Assembly: GCA_964615975.1 (NCBI GenBank)
Contig: CAZTTH010000020.1
Coordinates: 4,783 to 68,782, forward strand
Source: CAZTTH01 sp964615975
GTDB taxonomy: Bacteria > Verrucomicrobiota > Lentisphaeria > JABSQK01 > JAJFLO01
Length of the DNA: 64,000 bases
Reading direction: 5' to 3'
A program made the position numbers and the translations under genes. Under the pieces are notes generated by a model. It was given only the letters and a program-made list of their open reading frames with translations. It did not search any database and was not told the origin of the DNA. Below are positions 36,278-46,682 of the stretch, one piece after another (within the stretch, counting starts at the first letter, position 1; each line of letters starts with the position of its first letter).

Positions 36278-36672
36278 GGAACTTGCAACAAGCAAAACAG
36301 ACAGAGCGGAGAATCATTTCTCCGGATGGCAACTGGGAAAGTACCCGGCTTCTACTCAAGGAAGACAACATGGGATTTTCATTTCATATCACAACCATAT
36401 ACCAAGGCGCGGATTTTTATATTCACTACAAAAATCACCTGGAATCAGTGTACTGCATTTCAGGAGAAGGTGAAGTCGAATCCCTGGAAGATGGCAGGAG
36501 ATATCCACTCATTCAGGGAACCATTTACATTCTTGATAAACACGACCGGCATATTCTCCGCGCCTTTTCGGAGATGACCATGGCATGTGTTTTCAATCCT
36601 CCGCTGCATGGAAAGGAAGTGCATAACGCCGAAGGCGCTTACGATTTAACCTGCGAAACCATAAACATTTAA
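36268..36672 (+). CDS. ectC: Ectoine synthase EctC
   Basis: A 134-residue cupin that closes N-acetyl-diaminobutyrate to ectoine. The sequence follows the family through MLVRNLQQAKQTERRI, GFSFHITTIYQGADFYIHYKNHLESVYCISGEGEVE and DKHDRHILRAF. A strong GGAGGAGG at 36253-36260 lies inside the end of ectB and precedes the ATG at 36268, giving translational coupling. Confidence 0.97.
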   Translation: MLVRNLQQAKQTERRIISPDGNWESTRLLLKEDNMGFSFHITTIYQGADFYIHYKNHLESVYCISGEGEVESLEDGRRYPLIQGTIYILDKHDRHILRAFSEMTMACVFNPPLHGKEVHNAEGAYDLTCETINI

Positions 36673-36690
36673 TTGATAAGGAGTAAAAGC

Positions 36691-37611
36691 ATGAGTATGA
36701 GTGTCGATATCTATCCATCACGCCGCGGCCGCAAGGCTGAATTGGTGCCACGGCAGGATCCTGTGTTACATGGCAGTGATTGGGAGCAATGCCCGATTGA
36801 TAATGTTCTGATGCGAAAATTTGCCGAGCAGGGTTTTGTCATTCTCGAAAACCTGTTTAGAAAAGAGGAAATAGAGTCATTTCAGGGAGAATTGGAACGA
36901 TTGCGTATTGACGATCAGGTTAAAGCTTCCGAGATGGCTATTACTGAACCGGTAAGTGGCGATGTTCGGTCGATATTCAAAATCCATGAACTCAGTCCGG
37001 TGTTTGGCCGTCTCGCCGCGGATGAACGTCTGGCAAAGTTGGCGGCGTATTTGTTGAATGACAGTGTTTACATCCACCAATCCCGCGTCAATTATAAACC
37101 CGGGTTTCGCGGCAAGGAGTTTTACTGGCATTCGGATTTTGAAACCTGGCACGTTGAAGACGGCATGCCCAGAATGCGCGCGCTCAGCATCTCGATTACG
37201 CTATCCGAAAATTTTACCTTTAACGGATCGTTGATGTTGATTCCCGGCTCCCATAAAGTCTATGCCGTGTGTGAAGGCGAGACCCCGGCTGAAAATTTCA
37301 AAACCTCGCTGAAAAAGCAGGAATATGGCGTTCCCAGCGATGACTGTTTGCGTCAGATGGTGGATCAGGGGGGCATCGTCACGGCAACCGGCAAACCGGG
37401 CAGTATCATTGTCTTCGATTGCAATACCATGCATGGATCAAATGGAAATATCACCCCATATTCCCGTTCCAATGTCTTTTTTGTCTACAATGCCGTTTCC
37501 AACCGGGTGGTTAAACCCTTCTGTGATCAGCTTCCTCGTCCTGAATATATCTGCAGCCGACAAACCATTGAACCAGTTTGGCCGGCGCCGGTCCAATCCT
37601 GCGCGTCATGA
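36691..37611 (+). CDS. ectD: Ectoine hydroxylase EctD
   Basis: A 306-residue Fe(II)/2-oxoglutarate dioxygenase that makes 5-hydroxyectoine. The iron facial triad comes from H-x-D in FYWHSDFETWHVEDGMPRMRAL and a distal His in NTMHGSNGNITPYSRSNVFFVYN. The F-x-W-H-S-D-F-E-T-W-H run is diagnostic of EctD. The start is the ATG at 36691, preceded by AAGGAG at 36678-36683; a longer frame from 36673 (TTG) is not used. It completes the ectABCD set and is 19 bases before the symporter gene. Confidence 0.96.
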   Translation: MSMSVDIYPSRRGRKAELVPRQDPVLHGSDWEQCPIDNVLMRKFAEQGFVILENLFRKEEIESFQGELERLRIDDQVKASEMAITEPVSGDVRSIFKIHELSPVFGRLAADERLAKLAAYLLNDSVYIHQSRVNYKPGFRGKEFYWHSDFETWHVEDGMPRMRALSISITLSENFTFNGSLMLIPGSHKVYAVCEGETPAENFKTSLKKQEYGVPSDDCLRQMVDQGGIVTATGKPGSIIVFDCNTMHGSNGNITPYSRSNVFFVYNAVSNRVVKPFCDQLPRPEYICSRQTIEPVWPAPVQSCAS

Positions 37612-37630
37612 GTGACCAGGCCGAGGGCAA

Positions 37631-39040
37631 ATGATCCTTAGCTTTATATTTTTTCTCGGTGTATTTGTCTTGATTGGACTGAGTTCAGTCTTCAGTAGCC
37701 GGGGAACCAAAAAAGACTATTATCTGGCCAGCGCTTCGGTAACCCCCGCATGCGCGGGTTTGTCCGCGGTCGCGACCAATAACAGCGGCTACATGTTTAT
37801 TGGAGTGATTGGTTATACCTACGCCACCGGACTGGCTTCGATATGGCTGATGATCGGCTGGATTGCCGGAGATTTCCTCTCTTCTGTTTTTGTTCATTCC
37901 CGCCTGAGGGAGGCGTCTGAACGAACTGGGGAAATGAGTTACGCCGGGGTATTGAGCAGCTGGAATGGCCAGGAAGAGATTCTCCTCCAAAGAGTGATGG
38001 CAGTAATTTCCCTGGTCTTTTTACTGGCGTATGCGAGTGCGCAGCTGGTTGCCGGCAGCAAGGCTCTACAGGCTCTTTTTGGCTGGCCGGGCTGGGCGGG
38101 CGCCTCGATCGGCGCGCTCCTGGTCCTGCTTTATTGCATGGCAGGAGGGATCCGTGCTTCGATCTGGACAGATGTGGCGCAATCGATTGTCATGATCGTC
38201 GCCATGGGGATGTTGCTGGTGGTCGCAACCCATGCCAGCGGAGGACTGCATAGCGCGATTGTACAGATGAACGAAATTGAAGGATTTTTGCAGTGGTTCC
38301 CCAAGGATCTGGCACTGCCGGGGATCGCTGGCGGCATCCTCTTTGCCGTCAGTTGGGGTTTTGCGGGACTGTCGGTGATCGGACAGCCGCATATCATGGT
38401 TCGTTTCATGACCATACGGGATACAACAGAAATGTGGCAGGCCAGACTTTGGTATTATCTGTGGTTTATCATCTTTTATGCGATGGCGACCGGGGTTGGC
38501 ATGTTGTCCCGGATATGTCTTGAGGATCCGGGCGCGTTCGATGCCGAAATGGCATTGCCGACCATGGCGCAACAGCTCTTGCCACCCGTCATGGTGGGTT
38601 TGATCCTGGCGGGAATATTTGCCGCGACCATGTCAACGGCTGATTCCTTGATCTTGAGCTGCTCCTCGGCATTGACTCATGATTTGCTGCCCCATAAAAT
38701 CGAAGACACCCGGGTGCTTAAATTCGGAACCAGTCTGATTGCACTGGCGGCATTGGCATGGGCATTGTTAAACCAACAGAGTGTCTTCAATCTCGTGATC
38801 ATGGCTTGGTCGGGTCTGGCAAGTGCGTTTGCACCGCTGCTCATCTATCTATGTTTGGGGGGAAGACCCGCCCGAAACACCATATTGCTGGCGGTAATTA
38901 CTGGTCTTGGAGTTGCGCTCCTGTGGCGATATTGGCACTGGGACAACGTCATTTATGAAGGCATGCCCGGTATAATCGCGGGATTGATTGTACTCCATAT
39001 CCCGAACTTTTTCAGGAAATGTCCAGATCCGAAACCTTAA
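37631..39040 (+). CDS. Sodium:solute symporter, probable compatible-solute uptake
   Basis: A 469-residue SSS-family (PutP-like) transporter with about 13 membrane helices. Family features include ATNNSGYMFIGVIGYTYATG near the sodium site and LAGIFAATMSTADSLILSCSSALTHDL at the eighth core helix. Its place directly after ectD suggests uptake or recovery of ectoine, hydroxyectoine or proline; the substrate is inferred only from this context. It is the last gene of the osmoprotection run. Confidence 0.85.
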   Translation: MILSFIFFLGVFVLIGLSSVFSSRGTKKDYYLASASVTPACAGLSAVATNNSGYMFIGVIGYTYATGLASIWLMIGWIAGDFLSSVFVHSRLREASERTGEMSYAGVLSSWNGQEEILLQRVMAVISLVFLLAYASAQLVAGSKALQALFGWPGWAGASIGALLVLLYCMAGGIRASIWTDVAQSIVMIVAMGMLLVVATHASGGLHSAIVQMNEIEGFLQWFPKDLALPGIAGGILFAVSWGFAGLSVIGQPHIMVRFMTIRDTTEMWQARLWYYLWFIIFYAMATGVGMLSRICLEDPGAFDAEMALPTMAQQLLPPVMVGLILAGIFAATMSTADSLILSCSSALTHDLLPHKIEDTRVLKFGTSLIALAALAWALLNQQSVFNLVIMAWSGLASAFAPLLIYLCLGGRPARNTILLAVITGLGVALLWRYWHWDNVIYEGMPGIIAGLIVLHIPNFFRKCPDPKP

Positions 39041-39589
39041 TTATACTAATCGTCATCAGGTGTTCGCGACTTGATTGCTCTGGCATGTCTGCCTTTGGAA
39101 GTCCCACTTAGCGTATTCGCGTCAACTTTAGGATTTGATCAATTGAAAATTAATTAGGTATAATTTTTCCCCTTAGCGGGTTTTCCGCATTCTGGGGATC
39201 ACACCTTCATCACAAAAGCTTCTGTCGACTACGTCGAGTCGATGATTTACGCCAAATTAATCTTCATCGTCCTCTCGCCAATCAGGCCTTTATCCTCATC
39301 AACTCGGCCGCATTCAAAATGGCAAGATTCGCGGTGTTCTCCAAATTGAGAAGCGAGACGACAAAGAAAACCCTGGCACTTCGAACATGGATGTATTCAT
39401 TATTTTTCCCTGAGAGTATTTGCTTCGATGCAGAACCCAATCAACGTGGAATTGGTCTCGAATTACATGGGAATCACAATGACGGCCAGACCGTTTCGTG
39501 CCGATTGGTTTCTGCGATTCATGAAATTGAAGTCGAGTGACGTTATTTTCTCACTCCAGGCGGTGAGGGCGTATGGTGATTGTCCTCGA
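39041..39589. other. Intergenic region after the ectoine cluster
   Basis: 549 bases between convergent genes. Open frames here (for example 39319-39540 and 39428-39880) give unrecognised proteins that overlap the real gene on the minus strand. A short GTCGACTACGTCGAGTCGA palindromic stretch occurs near 39223-39241. I see no gene. Confidence 0.35.
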
Positions 39590-40369
39590 TCAGCGGATCG
39601 TTTTGAAGAGACCGGGATTTTCCTGTGCCACCTGGTCAATATTGTTTTTATTCACCAAAAGATATTGGCGATTGAAGACGATCATCGGATTCAGCTTGGT
39701 CGGGTCGTCCAGATCAAGCTGATAACTGGGTTTGTTTGCAACCAGAGCAGCGACATGGTCGGATTTTACCGCGTGATACAGCTCATAGACAGCGCCAAAG
39801 GCAACCACCAGCTTGGGCCTGATGCTGGTGTCGAGATCCCAGAATTTCATCGCGTCAATGTCATGCGGCAGTCCAATTAATGTCAACACCAGGTTGCATT
39901 CAGGATGCAATTTGATCATTGCATCGAACCATTCGGCATTGTAGCGGTCCAGCTCATCATCCTCCCCTGATACTGCCGGCAACGGCGGCGCTTCCTGCGC
40001 CATAATCGTTAAACGATCATTAATGCCGCGGGTCAGCCCATTCTTCATGCGTTCATGCAACTGTTTGCTTGCGGGACTTTGGGAACGGGTGATGAGGAGA
40101 AGCTTATGTCCAGGAAAATTCGCGCCCAGATAATCTCCAAGATATTCCATGACATATTCGTTGGATTGCAACTCGTTCTCGATGATTAGGTCACGTTCTT
40201 TTTGCGGAGTTCGTAACGCCGAAATTATTTGCCCCACCACCAGGACGATCAGCATTATGCCCAGGATCCCAACCAGTGGCCTTGCCCAAGGCGATTTTTT
40301 TCTCCGATACTGGAACAGTCCAAATATCATCGCGACCAAAATTAACAACGAAACAATATTCATCTTCAA
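39590..40369 (-). CDS. Membrane-anchored hypothetical protein, 259 aa
   Basis: Two N-terminal hydrophobic segments (about residues 5-20 and 33-50, separated by a basic RRKKSPWAR loop) anchor a soluble domain of about 205 residues. That domain has alternating alpha/beta patterns (HKLLLITRSQ, NLVLTLIGLP, PKLVVAFGAVYELYHAV), reminiscent of a Rossmann-like or periplasmic-binding fold, but I recognise no family. No catalytic motif is evident. It is followed on the minus strand by no close partner; the next gene upstream is the small membrane protein at 40533. Confidence 0.6.
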   Translation of the reverse strand: MKMNIVSLLILVAMIFGLFQYRRKKSPWARPLVGILGIMLIVLVVGQIISALRTPQKERDLIIENELQSNEYVMEYLGDYLGANFPGHKLLLITRSQSPASKQLHERMKNGLTRGINDRLTIMAQEAPPLPAVSGEDDELDRYNAEWFDAMIKLHPECNLVLTLIGLPHDIDAMKFWDLDTSIRPKLVVAFGAVYELYHAVKSDHVAALVANKPSYQLDLDDPTKLNPMIVFNRQYLLVNKNNIDQVAQENPGLFKTIR

Positions 40370-40532
40370 CGATACTCCCGGATGAGTTTAGATTTTGCCT
40401 CCTGTGCCTGGAACTGCAGGGCAGAATAAAACGGATACACAGTGAAGATTATGACCGATTGCGGTATCATCGCTAAGCATGGAATTGGTACCAGTAATGA
40501 TCAAGGTCGATTGGGGAACCTTACAGTTACCG

Positions 40533-40820
40533 TTATTTTGATTTGGAGGTCAAAACAAAGAAAAAGATAAAAAGTGAACCAAACAATTTTACCGTAATCC
40601 ATAACGGTTCATCGGATGAAAATGTTTTTTCAATCGCTTCGTCCCCACCGGTCGCAAGAAAGTTGAACATCGAGTCAATAACCCAATTGACCCCGACCCA
40701 GAAAATGACCGCCAATACTACCGAAGAGATCACAATCAATACGTTGCGACTCGTCCATTCCCCGATTCTCTGAATCGGAGATCGTTCAAAGGCGGGCCCT
40801 ATTTTACGCCTCATGGCCAT
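40533..40820 (-). CDS. Small two-helix membrane protein, 95 aa
   Basis: Residues 28-50 and 75-90 are hydrophobic helices. The N-terminus is basic (MAMRRKIGPAFERSP) and the end is TSKSK, so both termini probably face the cytoplasm. A CAGGAGA site lies about 9 bases before the ATG at 40818-40820, supporting a real gene. No family is recognised. It is divergent from the antiporter gene at 40947, with 126 bases between them. Confidence 0.6.
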   Translation of the reverse strand: MAMRRKIGPAFERSPIQRIGEWTSRNVLIVISSVVLAVIFWVGVNWVIDSMFNFLATGGDEAIEKTFSSDEPLWITVKLFGSLFIFFFVLTSKSK

Positions 40821-40946
40821 AGCGGATTCTCCTGTTTATACGTTTAACCTATTGGATTTATCGAGGTTGTCACTAACTTTATCTATTTCAATATAATAAT
40901 GGACAGGCCCGGTATATGCAATTGCCATATCGGGTTTTGAAAATAT

Positions 40947-43679
40947 ATGGATTCCATTAGCGGAACAATAATTCCCTTTTTAGTTTTGGCGCTGGCTCTG
41001 GGCGCCGCCATCCGGCAAGCCCTGTGGCGATGGCAACCATTGTACGCGGTCATGCTCTTGCTGGCGGGGATTTTTCTGGGGGTCAGCGAGCGCCGGGGGA
41101 TGATCTCACAAATATGGCCCGATCTCGGTGATTCGCTGCGCTTTGCCGTGACCCTTGATCCGCTGCAATTGTTATTGATACTGCTCCCCACCCTGATCTT
41201 TGAATCCGCGATTACCATCGATCCGCGCTTATTCAAAAAAATGCTCCCTTCCCTGCTCGTCATGACTATTCCGGGATTATTGGTTTCAGCATTCATGATT
41301 GCGTGGCTGATGAAAATGGTGGTTTGCCGGGAATGGGATTGGCCTGCCGCGATCATGTTCGGCGCCTTGTTAGGCGCCACGGATCCGCGGGCAGTGCTGC
41401 GGCAAATACGCCAAACCGCCATCGGCAAGGAATTATCGACCCTGATCAAGGGGGAATCCCTGTTGAACAATGGTTTTGCCATTGTGATGTTTCTGGTCTA
41501 TTATCAGGCGCTGGGCGCCGAAGGAATTTCTGCCGCTACCATCGGCCGTCAAATCCTGTGGGGATCACTGGTCGGCCCGATCATTGGGATCCTGATCGCG
41601 TTTGTCACGATTATCTGGTTGCGCAACATTTTCAACGATGCCCTGGTGGAAATCACCGTGACCATTGTAGCGGTCTATCTGACCTATTTTCTCTCTGAAA
41701 ATCTGCTTCAGGTCTCGGGGGTGCTGGCCCTGGTATCATTAGGGTTGTTGTTTTCTGGAATTGGACGAACCAGCATCAGTCCCGAAGTGGAAAATTATTT
41801 GCAGCGCTTCTGGGAATTGCTTTCCTTTCTACTGCATACCTTTGTGACGGTGTTGATCGGGGTAATGATCGCTCTCAATGATCATATTGATTTCACCCCG
41901 GGATGGGGGTCAATGATCCTGGTATTTTCTGCTCTTTATTTGATTCGCGGTCTGCTGATTCTGGTGATCATTCCCATTCTCCGCTGGCAGGGATACCCCT
42001 GGAGCTGGCGGGAAGGGTTGTTATTGATCTGGGGCGGCATCCGCGGTTCAATCGGGTTGGTGCTGGCATTGATCCTCGCGCAATATGTCCATGTTTCATT
42101 TACGACTGGCGGTCAAGTTGTTTTCCTCGCCACGGGCATCTTTTTTCTCTCACTAACTTTTAATAGCATGTCCATCGAGCGATTGATCCGGCTGCTCGGC
42201 CTGCATCGACTCACGCCCGCACATAGCTATATGCTGTCGGCGGCAACCAAACAATTAGTCGACGAAACCAATAAAACCACGGCATCACTCAAAGCCGATC
42301 GGTTGCTCTGCAGTGCTGATTGGGAAATTGTGCGCTCCTACCTGCCTAAAATCGAATTTCCCGGCAATAACGACGAACTCAACAAAACTACGCTGCTGGA
42401 TTTGGCTGCTGAAGCACGACGGCGTCTATTGGACGCCGAGAAAAAAAGTTATTGGCGCCAATACCATGAAGGTCTTCTGGGTCAACGTTCACTCCGGCAA
42501 CTACTTGATTCCATTGACCAGACCCTGAATCGGGGCACCCATCTGAATGAGCGGCCAGGCCTGGAAAAACTCTGGGGTCTGTCGCCGCTGATTCAACGCC
42601 TGCAGCGCTTTCCAGTGCTTAACAAACTGGCACGCTTCTATTACTACAATCGGCTGGCCGATAGTTATAATGTCGCCCGTGGTTTCATGTCCGCTCAGGA
42701 AGAAGTGTTGCATGTGATCGATTCGGTTGTCTTCAACCAGGAATTATTAAGCCTGCTTGCCAATCAAATCCGGCAAAACCGCGAATTGGGATTGAAAACC
42801 ATTACCATGATGCGCGAGGCTTTTCCAGAAATCACCGTGGCAATCGAAACCAGAACCGCGGTCAACTCACTGCTTAATCACATGCGGGCGGTGGGCGAGA
42901 AAATGTATAAAAACGGCTTTCTCGATGAAATTGAAGCCAATACCATCATTGAAACCATTGAAATCCGGATGAAGAAAATCCACGATACCCCGCCAACCAT
43001 TGCCTACCCTCTCCCCCGGCAAATGTTGCGCGAGATTCCCTGGCTGAAAGAATTGGATGATATCACGTTTGAACGGGTGGTGGCGACCACCCGCGAACAA
43101 GTCTTCGTCGCCAATGAGATCCTCCTGCGTGAAGGTGAACCAAGCGACAGAATTTGTGTGATCGCTCGCGGCACGGTGTGTGTGACCAAACTTCGCCATG
43201 GCGGCGTGCAAATATTAGATGTCATGGGGGCGGGATCCGTGATCGGGGAAATGGGGGTATTGACACATACCCTGCGCAATGCAACAGTACGCGCGGAAAG
43301 TCCGGTCAATGCACTGTTCATTCAGGAGTCTGATATCCTGCGGATTATGAATGATTCACCCACATTGAAATCGCGCTTATGGCTGACTGCCGGGATGCGT
43401 TTCGCCGAAAATAATCTGATCGCCCGAGCGCCTTATAACAGCCTCGGTCAGCTTCGGCTCAGGCGCTGGTTGCATCAGGGACAAATTGCATATCCTGAAA
43501 ATGGCAAATTGCAACGACTGGCGGGACCGGCGGTATTGCTGAGAGGAGAAGCGATAATCACCGAAGAAGAAGTAAAAATCATCACCCCGCCGGCATTGAT
43601 TACATCCTCACTGGTGACGTTTCAAGCCAAAGCCATGATCTATCTCTGCCCCGGATTTGAAGTCGCCGGCGAGAGTTGA
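40947..43679 (+). CDS. Na+/H+ antiporter (CPA1/NhaP type) with C-terminal cNMP-binding domain
   Basis: A 910-residue protein. The first 400 residues hold about 12-13 membrane helices of a CPA1 exchanger, including PTLIFESAITIDPRLF and the ion-site motif MFGALLGATDPRAVLRQI. A helical cytoplasmic region (about 405-690) follows. Residues about 700-815 form a cNMP-binding domain (NEILLREGEPSDRICVIARG, GSVIGEMGVLTHTLRNATV), similar in plan to sperm NHE-like and bacterial cNMP-antiporter fusions. Nucleotide binding could gate exchange. With the cyclase at 19449 this suggests cAMP control of ion balance (inference). Confidence 0.9.
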   Translation: MDSISGTIIPFLVLALALGAAIRQALWRWQPLYAVMLLLAGIFLGVSERRGMISQIWPDLGDSLRFAVTLDPLQLLLILLPTLIFESAITIDPRLFKKMLPSLLVMTIPGLLVSAFMIAWLMKMVVCREWDWPAAIMFGALLGATDPRAVLRQIRQTAIGKELSTLIKGESLLNNGFAIVMFLVYYQALGAEGISAATIGRQILWGSLVGPIIGILIAFVTIIWLRNIFNDALVEITVTIVAVYLTYFLSENLLQVSGVLALVSLGLLFSGIGRTSISPEVENYLQRFWELLSFLLHTFVTVLIGVMIALNDHIDFTPGWGSMILVFSALYLIRGLLILVIIPILRWQGYPWSWREGLLLIWGGIRGSIGLVLALILAQYVHVSFTTGGQVVFLATGIFFLSLTFNSMSIERLIRLLGLHRLTPAHSYMLSAATKQLVDETNKTTASLKADRLLCSADWEIVRSYLPKIEFPGNNDELNKTTLLDLAAEARRRLLDAEKKSYWRQYHEGLLGQRSLRQLLDSIDQTLNRGTHLNERPGLEKLWGLSPLIQRLQRFPVLNKLARFYYYNRLADSYNVARGFMSAQEEVLHVIDSVVFNQELLSLLANQIRQNRELGLKTITMMREAFPEITVAIETRTAVNSLLNHMRAVGEKMYKNGFLDEIEANTIIETIEIRMKKIHDTPPTIAYPLPRQMLREIPWLKELDDITFERVVATTREQVFVANEILLREGEPSDRICVIARGTVCVTKLRHGGVQILDVMGAGSVIGEMGVLTHTLRNATVRAESPVNALFIQESDILRIMNDSPTLKSRLWLTAGMRFAENNLIARAPYNSLGQLRLRRWLHQGQIAYPENGKLQRLAGPAVLLRGEAIITEEEVKIITPPALITSSLVTFQAKAMIYLCPGFEVAGES

Positions 43680-43879
43680 TAATCGCCGCGTAGAGATGTC
43701 ACCGGGATCATGATGGAAATCGCCGAAATCAACTGTCAATTAATCGCGGAACCGAAGAGATTCACCGGGTGTTTATTGTCATACTTATCATCGTCATAAA
43801 AAATCAATTTTGTGGTAATTTAATTTCTTCATAACTAACCTGAAAGAATCACCCCTCACTTACAGAAAGCATACGCCAT

Positions 43880-46480
43880 ATGACCATAAAACTCCATCTC
43901 TTGATCGGGTACTGCCTGCTGGCTGCAATTCTCTTTACTCCTGAGATTCTTGCTCAGGCACCACCAACTTATTCCACTTCCGCCATCCAGTTGATGCTGA
44001 AGAAGCTCAGTGTTCTTGGCCGGGTATTGTATGTGGCGGCCCATCCGGATGATGAAAACACCAATCTGATCACCTATTATGCCAATTATCAAAATATGGA
44101 TGTCGCCTATCTCTCGCTGACCCGCGGCGATGGCGGACAAAACCTGGTCGGATCAGACATCGGCGATGCGCTCGGCATTATCCGCACTCAGGAATTGCTG
44201 GCAGCGCGGCGCATCGACGGCGGCCGGCAGTTTTTCACCCGTGCCCAGGATTTCGGATACTCCAAAACCTCATCCGAAACCCTGAATGTCTGGGATGAGC
44301 ATACCATCCTCGCCGATATGGTCATGGTGATCAGGCAGTTCAAACCGGATATAATGATCACCCGCTTCCCACCCTTGAAATACAATTATATAACTCATGG
44401 TCATCATACCGCATCCGCCGATCTCGCGGAAAAAGCCTTCGCTCTGGCGGGAGATAAGACCGCCTTTCCCGAACAACTTGCGATGGTCGATGTCTGGCAG
44501 CCCAAAAGACTATATTGGAATACCTCCACCTGGTTCTACCAGAATACCGGAACACAAATTGACATCACCGATAAAATTATCGTCGATGTCGGCGCCTATA
44601 TCGCTGCCCTTGGCAGCTCCTGTCCGGAAATCGCTGCCGAAAGCCGGAGTCGCCATCAAAGCCAGGGGTTCGGCACCGCGAAAAAGCGCGGGGTGCAGCT
44701 TGAATATCTGGAATATGTCATGGGTGAACCTGCCCGGCAAGATCTTTTCGATGACCTCGATCATACCTGGAAACGGGTAAAGGACTGCGATCGGATCGAA
44801 GCGCTGGTGGAGGAAGTGAATCGGCAGTTCAATCCCAATGAACCCGCGGCAATACTGCCCCAGCTCATCGACCTGCATAAACTGTTGGCGGAGCGCGATG
44901 ATTTCTGGTTGCGCGTCAAACTTAAAGAAGTTGAAGAACTTATCACTGCCGTCACCGGCTTATTCCTGGAAGTTACAACCGATGATTATTCAGCTTCCGC
45001 CATGTCCGGAATCAAGATGACATTAACTGCCATCAACCGGTCGGATGCGGTAATCGACCTGACTGCGACAACCCTAACCGTTGCCGGCAAAACTGTCGCG
45101 GTCTCAACCCTGCCTGATGCAGTTGCGGATGCTAATATGACCAAGGGTGTCTCGCCACTCCAACCCGCGTCATTGCCGTCCACCGAGTCAGCAGCAAAAT
45201 CGTTAGCTTTTAACGAGCCCATGGTGATGGAGAAAGAGTTCATAATTCCCCATGCAGCCCCGATAACTCAACCCTTCTGGCTGGTCGATAAACCCGCTAG
45301 TATCGGCATGTACCAGGTCAACGATCCATCACTGGCCATCATGCCTGAAAGTCCAATGGACAGCTACGCCACCTTTATCCTGCGCATCGCCGGTGTTGAG
45401 ATCAGTTATGTCCGGCCGTTGCAATTCAAGTGGACCGACCGAGTGAAAGGCGAGTTATACCGGCCGTTTATCATTACCCCCGAAGTGACCATCAATCCCC
45501 AGCAAACAGTCGTGATCTACACCGGGGATGAACCCCGCGAAATAGTCTTACAGGTAAAAGCCTGGGCGAATCAGGTTTCTGGTGAATGCCGGCTGGAACT
45601 GCCGGCTGGCTGGTCATCGATACCGGAAACAAGAGCCATTAATCTTGGTAAAAAGGGAGATGAACAGCTCGTCTCTTTCACCCTGCAACCCGGAAAATCC
45701 GCAATTCAATTTGAGTTGAGACCAATCCTCAAAACCGCCGGTGGAATCGCCAATCTCAGCGCGCGGGAAATCGCCTATGACCATATTCCCATCCAGAATT
45801 ATTGGCCTGCCGCATCCATTAAGATTGTTAAGCTGGATCTGCGTAAAAGCGGGAAAAGGATCGGCTACGTCATGGGGCCGGGAGACGAGGTGGCGGGAAT
45901 CCTCGGTCAGATCGGCTATCAGGTTGAAATTTTGAATAAGGACAAAATGCCAGGCGGTAATCTGGCTGTCTACGATGCGATTCTCATCGGCATCCGGGCG
46001 TATAACACCGAAGCATGGCTGCCGCAACAACATGAGAAACTGATGGAGTATGTCAAACAAGGCGGCAAATTGATCGTTCAGTATCAAACGACCGGCGGCC
46101 TGCTCACCCAGGATATCGGGCCATATCCGTTCAAGATCGGCCGGGATCGCGTGACTGTGGAGACGGCAACTATGGATTTTATCGTTCCCACTCATCCGAT
46201 ATTTAATGCGCCCAATCAATTAACTGCCGCGGATTTTGCTGGCTGGGTTCAGGAACGGGGACTGTATTTTGCCAGTGAATGGGATGAGCGTTATCTGCCC
46301 CTGTTTTCCTGTCATGATCCCGATGAAGAACCGGTCAAAGGCAGTCTGCTGCTGGCCCAGTATGGCAAAGGCATATTCATTTACACCGGACTATCATTTT
46401 TTCGTCAATTACCCGCAGGAGTTCCCGGCGCTTATCGACTTCTGGCCAACATGATTTCATTCCGAAATTCCTTGGAATGA
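43880..46480 (+). CDS. Exported PIG-L/LmbE-family deacetylase, large form
   Basis: An 866-residue protein with an N-terminal signal peptide (about 5-24, FTPEILAQA). The PIG-L domain (about 45-290) has the zinc motif AAHPDDEN and a second His set in HGHHTASADL; these enzymes remove N-acetyl groups from glucosamine-type substrates. Residues about 300-640 are beta-rich and Ig-like. The last 200 residues look like a GATase1-type alpha/beta domain (AVYDAILIGIRAYNT, YVKQGGKLIVQYQTTGG, GKGIFIYTGLSFFRQLP). The same architecture occurs in Bacteroidetes-type secreted proteins. The substrate is unknown; the protein is periplasmic or external. Confidence 0.87.
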   Translation: MTIKLHLLIGYCLLAAILFTPEILAQAPPTYSTSAIQLMLKKLSVLGRVLYVAAHPDDENTNLITYYANYQNMDVAYLSLTRGDGGQNLVGSDIGDALGIIRTQELLAARRIDGGRQFFTRAQDFGYSKTSSETLNVWDEHTILADMVMVIRQFKPDIMITRFPPLKYNYITHGHHTASADLAEKAFALAGDKTAFPEQLAMVDVWQPKRLYWNTSTWFYQNTGTQIDITDKIIVDVGAYIAALGSSCPEIAAESRSRHQSQGFGTAKKRGVQLEYLEYVMGEPARQDLFDDLDHTWKRVKDCDRIEALVEEVNRQFNPNEPAAILPQLIDLHKLLAERDDFWLRVKLKEVEELITAVTGLFLEVTTDDYSASAMSGIKMTLTAINRSDAVIDLTATTLTVAGKTVAVSTLPDAVADANMTKGVSPLQPASLPSTESAAKSLAFNEPMVMEKEFIIPHAAPITQPFWLVDKPASIGMYQVNDPSLAIMPESPMDSYATFILRIAGVEISYVRPLQFKWTDRVKGELYRPFIITPEVTINPQQTVVIYTGDEPREIVLQVKAWANQVSGECRLELPAGWSSIPETRAINLGKKGDEQLVSFTLQPGKSAIQFELRPILKTAGGIANLSAREIAYDHIPIQNYWPAASIKIVKLDLRKSGKRIGYVMGPGDEVAGILGQIGYQVEILNKDKMPGGNLAVYDAILIGIRAYNTEAWLPQQHEKLMEYVKQGGKLIVQYQTTGGLLTQDIGPYPFKIGRDRVTVETATMDFIVPTHPIFNAPNQLTAADFAGWVQERGLYFASEWDERYLPLFSCHDPDEEPVKGSLLLAQYGKGIFIYTGLSFFRQLPAGVPGAYRLLANMISFRNSLE

Positions 46481-46682
46481 AGTCAATTTTTAAGGATAAA
46501 GTGAAGTCGGCAAATAATCAGTTGATAGCTTTCAATCCTGTATCTCATAGTAATCAATCGTCATCTTGATATATTAGCCAATCGATGTAAAAATGAGTGT
46601 ATATCTCGATTGTGACTGAAAGGCAATTTCTTCTGAATAAGCCACCTTAAGAGATGATACTTAACACGGTCATAAACTGCAC

